NCBI GenBank assembly: GCA_903929065.1 | Contig: CAIYTJ010000223.1 | Location: forward strand, 1 to 7,435 | Length of the DNA stretch: 7,435 bases | Source: an uncultured Bacteroidales bacterium | Lineage (GTDB): Bacteria > Bacteroidota > Bacteroidia > Bacteroidales > Paludibacteraceae | Direction of reading: 5' to 3' | Shown here: positions 1 through 4,364 of the stretch, in pieces | How positions within the stretch are numbered: the stretch's first letter is position 1 | How the letters are laid out: each line of letters begins with the position of its first letter | Made by a program: the position numbers and the translations under genes | The notes under the pieces: generated by a model | Databases searched by the model: none | What the model was told of the DNA's origin: nothing | Seen by the model: the letters and a program-made list of their open reading frames with translations, nothing else

Positions 1-139
1 ACAAACCGCGAAACCCGAATTTTACCCGCCAAACCCACTTCTCAACTTTAAAGCTCAACTTCCCTTCCTGTTGCCGTTACTTCTCCAAACTAAAACCGGC
101 ATTCACCCGGTGTTGAAAGGATGTTTCAGGGTGCATTAT

Positions 140-193
140 GCCCATCTATCATCTGAGATTGCATATTTCAAGCTGCAAAAAGCCCATCTATCA
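140..193. repeat. 12-bp direct repeat, 42-bp period, around a small inverted repeat
   Basis: GCCCATCTATCA occurs at 140-151 and again, identically, at 182-193. Between the two copies lies TTGCA (159-163) facing TGCAA (174-178), separated by 10 bases. The 42-bp period equals 14 codons, so the repeat also stays in phase with the open frame entering from the left edge. It may be a dispersed intergenic repeat, a protein-binding array or a chance match. The sequence alone does not decide this. Confidence 0.45.
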
Positions 194-276
194 CATATAA
201 TTATAGTATCAAATTATTGCAATATAAATACAGTTATATATTGTAAGTAAAATAAGCTGGCAGTATACATATAAGC

Positions 277-299
277 ATATATTTAAGCCATAAATATAT
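277..299. promoter_or_regulatory. Perfect 9-bp inverted repeat just upstream of the 319-326 promoter
   Basis: ATATATTTA (277-285) and TAAATATAT (291-299) are exact reverse complements around the 5-base spacer AGCCA. The right arm abuts or overlaps the TTG at 299-301, the probable -33 element of the next promoter, which is where a repressor dimer would be expected to sit. The arms are pure A/T in an A/T-rich tract, so chance occurrence is a serious alternative. Confidence 0.35.
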
Positions 300-326
300 T
301 GATAAATAAAAATAATAGTATATTTG
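299..326 (+). promoter_or_regulatory. Bacteroidota-type promoter of the 366-1151 gene
   Basis: TATATTTG at 319-326 matches the TAnnTTTG -7 box of the Bacteroidota housekeeping sigma factor exactly. A TTG at 299-301 lies 17 bases upstream, at the short end of the usual spacing for the -33 element. Transcription would begin near 331-334, giving a leader of about 32-35 bases before the ATG at 366. Confidence 0.6.
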
Positions 327-365
327 TACCGTCAATTTATTCTTGATTAAAAATACACTGATAAT

Positions 366-1151
366 ATGGCAAAATCGGATAAAATTATGGGAATAACGTT
401 CCAAAAAATGAAGAACGGGATGCATAATGCCTTTATGAGTGAAGTGAAAAGCTTGCTTGCAGGCGAAAACTTGTCGTTGCAAGGCTTCGAAAGTCTTATT
501 GAAGCCTTCAACATGGCATATGCAGCTGAAGTTGTGGCAAACGGCGTGCGCCGCAAGAGTTTTATTACCGACGACATGGTGAAACTGAATGCAAAGCGCG
601 AAGAATTGTACGCGGGACTGGTATATCATCACGAAAGCGCCCTGCGCCACTACGATGAAACACTTCGCGAAGCTGCCAGGCGTATTTCATACCTGATGAA
701 AAGCATTGCCTATATGCATAACATGTCCAACGTGAAGCGGAATGTGATTATCTGGAAAATTACCTCCAACCTGCGCATGCCAAGGAATGCTGCATTTGTT
801 GAATCGCTACAATTAACGGGATGGATGGACGCGCTGGATGCGCTGAACGAACAGTATCAGCTGGCAGATGATAATCGGAATAAAGAACGGAGTATGCGAG
901 GCAATGGGAATGTTTTAAAAGCACGAAAGGATACCGACAAGGCGTATCAGGATATTGTGAAGCGGGTGCATGCGCTGATTACCCTCAACGGAACTGAAGA
1001 AACGGGCAACTTTGTGAGGCTGCTGAACGTACATATTGCCTACACCAAAAAGAGCATGGCCATAAGTGCAGGTTGGAGGAAGCATAATAAAGAAAAGGCG
1101 GAGGCAAAAGCAGTGGCAGAGGCAGAGGATGATAACACAGCTACTACTTAA
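366..1151 (+). CDS. DUF6261-like cytoplasmic helical protein, function unknown
   Basis: A 261-residue protein with no signal peptide, no hydrophobic membrane stretch and no cysteine, so it is probably cytoplasmic. It appears almost entirely alpha-helical. Notable points are the FNMAYAAEVV segment (48-57), a His/Arg/Tyr-rich stretch including YHHESALRHYDE (87-98), a paired-Trp middle part (W130, W153) and a Lys/Glu/Ala-rich acidic tail (240-257). Length and pattern resemble the Bacteroidota-restricted family DUF6261, from memory and not by profile search. No biochemical role is known to me, and I do not assign one. The ATG at 366 is the first start after a good promoter box, and no clear Shine-Dalgarno is present, as is normal in this phylum. 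It stands alone, separated by 273 bases and a terminator from the lyase gene, so context gives no functional clue. Confidence 0.75.
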   Translation: MAKSDKIMGITFQKMKNGMHNAFMSEVKSLLAGENLSLQGFESLIEAFNMAYAAEVVANGVRRKSFITDDMVKLNAKREELYAGLVYHHESALRHYDETLREAARRISYLMKSIAYMHNMSNVKRNVIIWKITSNLRMPRNAAFVESLQLTGWMDALDALNEQYQLADDNRNKERSMRGNGNVLKARKDTDKAYQDIVKRVHALITLNGTEETGNFVRLLNVHIAYTKKSMAISAGWRKHNKEKAEAKAVAEAEDDNTATT

Positions 1152-1209
1152 TTTGGGGGTTAGAATAAGAATATTTATCTCAACATGAATAGCGAATCGA
1201 AAAAATTAA

Positions 1210-1217
1210 TATATTTG
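1210..1217 (+). promoter_or_regulatory. Intergenic -7 box, possible small-RNA promoter
   Basis: TATATTTG at 1210-1217 is an exact TAnnTTTG match and is followed by CATCGG. No TTG lies at the expected -33 distance, so only half of the promoter is present. No ORF of useful size begins before the terminator at 1268-1310, so a transcript from here would be a short RNA. Confidence 0.45.
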
Positions 1218-1222
1218 CATCG

Positions 1223-1310
1223 GAGAAATCTATAATACTCTCGATTCAGAAGAAAAGTTTTTTGTAAAGAACAGGTCAGTTCGTGAGAATCGACCTGTTT
1301 TATTTTTTTT
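1223..1310 (+). ncRNA. Candidate small RNA of about 85-90 nt ending in an intrinsic terminator
   Basis: The unit is inferred from the -7 box at 1210-1217, which predicts a start near 1222-1225, and the terminator whose U-tract ends at 1310. I found no recognisable coding frame in it. The 5' half is largely unstructured and purine-rich (GGAGAAATC near 1222-1230). The 3' half is the strong hairpin. TCGATTC at 1241-1247 could pair with GAATCGA at 1287-1293 and so compete with the terminator stem. I match it to no known RNA family. The alternative is that the hairpin simply ends the 366-1151 transcript and the box is fortuitous. Confidence 0.35.
1268..1310 (+). terminator. Strong rho-independent terminator with GTGA loop
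   Basis: AACAGGTC (1270-1277) pairs with GACCTGTT (1292-1299). The stem continues inward, past an A-C mismatch, through GTTC (1279-1282) with GAAT (1287-1290, one G-T wobble), closing on the GNRA-type tetraloop GTGA (1283-1286). A further A-T and G-T pair can extend the base. The run TTTTATTTTTTTT (1298-1310) follows. The T-run is on one side only, so it acts for the + strand and serves the 366-1151 gene and/or the candidate small RNA. Confidence 0.85.
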
Positions 1311-1340
1311 ATATACACTTTATAAGTTCAAAAACAGAAT

Positions 1341-1369
1341 ATCCACATGAAAGGTAAATAAATCCACAT
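1341..1369 (+). promoter_or_regulatory. Tandem ATCCACAT repeat, candidate activator site for the lyase gene
   Basis: ATCCACAT is present at 1341-1348 and 1362-1369, a 21-bp period corresponding to two helical turns, so both copies would face the same side of the DNA. Relative to the probable start of transcription near 1402 they lie at about -61 and -40. A further CACATGA at 1372-1378 repeats the 1344-1350 segment. The promoter behind them lacks a -33 element, which suits activator-dependent transcription. The binding role is inferred. Confidence 0.4.
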
Positions 1370-1388
1370 ATCACATGATTATCCGTAG

Positions 1389-1396
1389 TAAATTTG
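1389..1396 (+). promoter_or_regulatory. -7 box of the pectate lyase gene
   Basis: TAAATTTG at 1389-1396 matches TAnnTTTG exactly, 28 bases before the ATG at 1425. The expected start near 1401-1403 gives a leader of about 22-24 bases. No TTG occurs within 17-23 bases upstream, so a -33 contact is missing and an activator may be required. Confidence 0.55.
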
Positions 1397-1424
1397 CAGC
1401 ATCAAATACTGTAAATTTAAAATC

Positions 1425-2969
1425 ATGCTAAAATCAGTAACATCGCTTCTTATTATTTTCCTTTTCACAATTATATCATCCGTTTTTGCAACCACCTATT
1501 ACGTTTCTCCAACCGGAACCGGAACCGGTACCATTACCAGTCCGATGAGCTTTGCAACTGCCATTGGGAAGACACTGACGGGCGGTGATTCACTTATTAT
1601 TCGGGGTGGACAATATAATTTCACCAGCCTGCAAACTATTTCAAAATCGGGAACAGCTGCCAAATTGCTACACATCGTAGCTTATCCGGGTGAAACTCCG
1701 ATTTTAGACTTTCGGAATCAGGCTTATAACAGCAGCAATCAGGGCGTAAAGATTTCATCCAATTATGTTCATTTTATGGGAATTACCGTTCAGGGTGCCG
1801 GTGATAATGGTATTCAGGTAACGGGGAGCAACAATCTTATTGAAAGATGTACCGCACGCTGGAATTGCGACTCAGGTTTTCAGATGAAAACCGGCAGCGA
1901 CAATTATATCCTGAACTGTGATTCATACGAAAACTTTGACTACGAATCAGGCGGAATTGCAACTCCCGATTTTGGTGGAAACGCCGATGGTTTTGCCGAT
2001 AAACAATATACCAATACAGGTACCAACACTTACAAAGGTTGCCGCTCGTGGCGCAATGGCGATGATGGCTGGGACAGTTACGAGAAAATCGGGAACACGG
2101 TGTACGATAGTTGCTGGTGTTACGCCATGGCTCCGGCCACGTTCGATATGAGTCAGAATATCCGGTTCAAAACGGACAGCGCCAGCTGGTTTTATCAATT
2201 CAAGAGTACCAATTTTGTGATGAAAAACTACGGAAACGGCAACGGTTTCAAAATGGGTGGAAATTACACGGCCCATAATGCCACAGCGCATCATTGCCTT
2301 TCGGTTGGTAATCTGGTAAAGGGATTCGATCAGAATAACAACAACGGAATCATGACAGTTTCAAATTGCACCAGTTACAATAACGGTAGTAATTACGGCT
2401 ATTCGAACAGCACGTACGGGACACTGATTATCAAAAACTGCGTGTCGCTCAACAGCAAAGGGTCGAATAGTTTTGCTGCCAAGACGGTTACACAAAATAA
2501 TAATACCTGGAACACCGGGTTTACATGCTCATCAAGTGATTTTGTGATTTTAGATTATTCGCAAATGCTGAATCCGCGCAAAGCCGATGGTTCGTTGCCC
2601 GAAATTACGCTGCTTCATCTGGTTCCAACCAGCGCATTAATTGATAAAGGGGTCAATCTGGGTTATTCGTTTGTGGGTGCTGCACCCGATTTGGGCGCGT
2701 TTGAATATAGTTCGCTGACTGCTGTTGAACCGGTATTGGGAAATGACCTGAACATTCAGGTGTATGTTACTTCGGATAAAAATATAATGATTCAGGGTTC
2801 GGTGGCTTCCGTAGAAATTTATGACCTGAGCGGAAAGAAAGAATTCTCGCAACGTGTTGCGGCCGGTAATATGAATATCCCGGCAGCCGGTTTTGCAAAA
2901 GGTATTTATCTGGTTCGCGTGGTTACTCCCGACGGCGAATCATCAACCCGAAAATTGTTGGTAAATTGA
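1425..2969 (+). CDS. Secreted family-9 polysaccharide (pectate) lyase with T9SS sorting domain
   Basis: A 514-residue secreted enzyme. Residues 1-22 form a signal peptide, likely cut after SVFA. The mature protein starts with the TYYVSPTG segment typical of right-handed parallel beta-helix proteins. Hallmarks of PL9 endo-pectate lyases appear in order: NADGF (186-190), GCRSW (205-209), DDGWD (213-217), GNGFKMGG (272-279) and KGFDQNNN (299-306). By comparison with Pel9A of Dickeya, D188, D213, D214 and D217 would bind the essential calcium and K276 would be the Bronsted base. All are present, so an active beta-eliminating enzyme on polygalacturonate is expected. Residues from about 440 to 514 (SVEIYDLSG, then GIYLVRV and a basic end) form a type A T9SS C-terminal sorting domain, implying export across the outer membrane. 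No SusC/SusD or other pectinase adjoins it. The gene has its own promoter and terminator. Specificity could also be rhamnogalacturonan. Confidence 0.88.
   Translation: MLKSVTSLLIIFLFTIISSVFATTYYVSPTGTGTGTITSPMSFATAIGKTLTGGDSLIIRGGQYNFTSLQTISKSGTAAKLLHIVAYPGETPILDFRNQAYNSSNQGVKISSNYVHFMGITVQGAGDNGIQVTGSNNLIERCTARWNCDSGFQMKTGSDNYILNCDSYENFDYESGGIATPDFGGNADGFADKQYTNTGTNTYKGCRSWRNGDDGWDSYEKIGNTVYDSCWCYAMAPATFDMSQNIRFKTDSASWFYQFKSTNFVMKNYGNGNGFKMGGNYTAHNATAHHCLSVGNLVKGFDQNNNNGIMTVSNCTSYNNGSNYGYSNSTYGTLIIKNCVSLNSKGSNSFAAKTVTQNNNTWNTGFTCSSSDFVILDYSQMLNPRKADGSLPEITLLHLVPTSALIDKGVNLGYSFVGAAPDLGAFEYSSLTAVEPVLGNDLNIQVYVTSDKNIMIQGSVASVEIYDLSGKKEFSQRVAAGNMNIPAAGFAKGIYLVRVVTPDGESSTRKLLVN
1511..1528 (+). 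repeat. Three tandem copies of AACCGG inside the lyase gene
   Basis: AACCGG is repeated exactly three times, followed by a degenerate continuation (TACC). It encodes the T-G-T-G-T-G run at residues 30-35 just after the first strand of the mature lyase. A 6-bp unit changes length by two residues without a frameshift, so it would alter only the loop length. Confidence 0.7.
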
Positions 2970-2988
2970 AAATAGTTTTGATTGGTAC

Positions 2989-3030
2989 AAAGAACCGTGA
3001 AGCTTCGTGTTTCGCGGTTCTTTTGTTTTT
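2989..3030 (+). terminator. Intrinsic terminator of the lyase gene
   Basis: The arm at 2989-3003 pairs with 3009-3023 over 15 bp, with two wobbles (G3002-T3010 and T2998-G3014), around the loop TTCGT (3004-3008). The stem is followed by TTTTGTTTTT up to 3030. It begins 20 bases after the lyase stop codon. This is one of the clearest structures in the window and separates the lyase from the transporter. Confidence 0.88.
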
Positions 3031-3062
3031 GTACAAAACTTTTCAGAAAATCCTTACCTTTG
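3028..3062 (+). promoter_or_regulatory. Promoter of the MFS transporter gene
   Basis: TACCTTTG at 3055-3062, followed by CACC, is an exact TAnnTTTG -7 box. TTTG at 3028-3031 lies 23 bases upstream, at the long end of the accepted -33 spacing, and overlaps the T-tract of the preceding terminator. Transcription would start near 3067-3070, leaving a leader of only about 15 bases before the ATG at 3084. Confidence 0.65.
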
Positions 3063-3083
3063 CACCCGTATAAAAAAGATTGA

Positions 3084-4337
3084 ATGATGTTGAATAAATT
3101 ACTTTTGAGCGACGCTTTTATAGCCGTTCACAACCGCGATTTTCGGTATTTCCTGGGTTATCGTTTTTTCATGACCACCGCAACGCTGATGCAGTCGGTG
3201 ATTGTAAGCTGGCACATGTATTTTCTCACCAAAAATGTACTTTGGCTGGGTATGATTGGGCTGGTGGAAGTAGTTCCACAGATTTCTATCGCACTTTTTG
3301 CCGGACATTATGTGGATTTATTGAATCGAAAAAAAATTGTTCAATATACCACGCTTTTGCTGCTTCTCGGGTCAGCGATACTGACTCTTTACAGCATCGA
3401 ATCCTTTCACTCGTTTGAGCGGTTCGGAATTTGGCCGATATTTGTCACCATCTTTCTGGTCGGACTTTCACGCGGTATATTGATGCCGGCCAATACCGCA
3501 ATAATCGGTCAGCTGGTTGATAAAAAAGATTATGCCAATGCTGCCACCTGGAATAGTGCCAACTGGCAAATTGCCGCCGTGATGGGACCGGCAATCGGTG
3601 GTTTGATTTATGGGTTTTCGTCCATATCGGTGGCTTACGGATCAGTGTTTGTCATCTATTTGATATCGCTGATTATGATAAAAAATGTCCGGATTGAGCG
3701 TATCGCATTAAAAATAGAATCTGCTTCTGAAGGTATGTTTGACAGAATCCGTGAGGGAATCCGTTTCGTGTTGAAATCGCCCGAACTGGTCGGGGCTTTT
3801 TCGCTGGATATGTTGGCGGTGCTTTTTGGCGGTGCCGTGGCTATGTTGCCTGTTTATGCTTCTGAAATATTGCATGTTGGTCCGGAAGGATTAGGATTTC
3901 TCCGCGCCTGTCCGGCCATTGGATCCATATTCATGTCGTTTTACCTGATGTTTAATCCGCCGGTTAATAACAGCGGTCGGATATTGCTGCTTTGTGTGGC
4001 AGCTTTCGGGTTGTGTATGATCGGGTTTGCTTTTTCCACCCTTTTCTGGCTTTCGGCAGTACTTTTGATTTTAAGCGGGTTGTTCGACAATGTGAGCGTT
4101 GTCATCCGCGGAACTATTCTGCAACTTTACACACCTGAACACATGCGTGGTCGCGTGGGTTCTGTCAACAGCATTTTTATAGGTTCTTCCAACGAACTGG
4201 GAGCTTTCGAATCGGGCATTGCTGCCAAATTTATGGGACTGGTTCCTTCGGTGGCATTCGGTGGGATTATGACATTGATTGTGGTGGCGGCGACGGCAAA
4301 AATAAATCCGGTATTGCGTAAGTTATCGCTGAAATAA
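3084..4337 (+). CDS. MFS exporter, MFS_3 (EntS-like) subfamily
   Basis: A 417-residue inner-membrane protein, close to the length of E. coli EntS, with about 12 hydrophobic helices. The N-terminal half carries an MFS motif A between helices 2 and 3 (GHYVDLLNRKK, 74-84, with G74, D78 and R82 in place). NSANWQIAAVMGPAIGG (157-173) resembles the glycine/proline-rich helix-5 region of exporters. A cytoplasmic loop at about 200-225 splits the two halves, and the C-terminal half has the conserved PEHMRGRVGS (351-360) and SSNELGAFESG (368-378) signatures. This subfamily exports small molecules such as siderophores or drugs by proton antiport. The substrate here is unknown, and no biosynthetic genes are nearby. 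Two consecutive ATG codons (3084 and 3087) make the exact start ambiguous by one residue. It has its own promoter, and its 3' end faces the regulator gene 27 bases away with no clear terminator between. Confidence 0.85.
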   Translation: MMLNKLLLSDAFIAVHNRDFRYFLGYRFFMTTATLMQSVIVSWHMYFLTKNVLWLGMIGLVEVVPQISIALFAGHYVDLLNRKKIVQYTTLLLLLGSAILTLYSIESFHSFERFGIWPIFVTIFLVGLSRGILMPANTAIIGQLVDKKDYANAATWNSANWQIAAVMGPAIGGLIYGFSSISVAYGSVFVIYLISLIMIKNVRIERIALKIESASEGMFDRIREGIRFVLKSPELVGAFSLDMLAVLFGGAVAMLPVYASEILHVGPEGLGFLRACPAIGSIFMSFYLMFNPPVNNSGRILLLCVAAFGLCMIGFAFSTLFWLSAVLLILSGLFDNVSVVIRGTILQLYTPEHMRGRVGSVNSIFIGSSNELGAFESGIAAKFMGLVPSVAFGGIMTLIVVAATAKINPVLRKLSLK

Positions 4338-4364
4338 GCTTTCAACGCAATTAACTCACATTTT

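Larger units (their letters stand above)
1..318. other. Left-edge region without a confident gene
   Basis: No gene can be supported here. One frame on the + strand is open from base 2 to a TAA stop at 248-250 (82 codons, no start inside the window). It could be the 3' end of a gene entering from the left, but the predicted peptide has no domain I recognise and its last third is A+T-rich and looks non-coding. On the - strand a 22-codon ATG frame (145 to 77) overlaps it and is equally unsupported. The stretch also contains a 12-bp direct repeat (140-151 and 182-193), a short 8-bp repeat CTCAACTT (41-48 and 54-61), and an A+T-rich tract from about 190 leading into the promoter of the next gene. 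Confidence 0.5.

Noticed and set aside
77..145. 22-residue ATG frame on the - strand beside the 42-bp repeat
   Set aside because: It is too short, has no ribosome binding site or promoter and no recognised homologue, so it was not called as a gene.
140..193. CRISPR-like arrangement
   Set aside because: Only two copies of a 12-bp sequence are present, far below repeat length and number for an array, and no cas genes are nearby.
234..650. Open frames on the - strand opposite the start of the first gene (including 347-577)
   Set aside because: They are antisense to a well-supported gene, extend through its A+T-rich upstream region and encode no recognisable domain.
1231..1237. TATAATA resembling an enterobacterial -10 box
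   Set aside because: The other promoters here fit the Bacteroidota TAnnTTTG type, and no TTGACA-like element lies at a suitable distance.
1918..2294. Alternative frames on both strands inside the lyase gene
   Set aside because: They lie fully within the PL9 catalytic region whose motifs are clear in the main frame. Their peptides look like out-of-frame readings of it.
2637..2852. A 71-codon - strand frame opposite the lyase C-terminus
   Set aside because: It overlaps the T9SS sorting domain and has no promoter or independent evidence.
3099..3308. Antisense frame in the MFS gene (and 4127-4345)
   Set aside because: Both are opposite conserved transporter segments and have no supporting signals.
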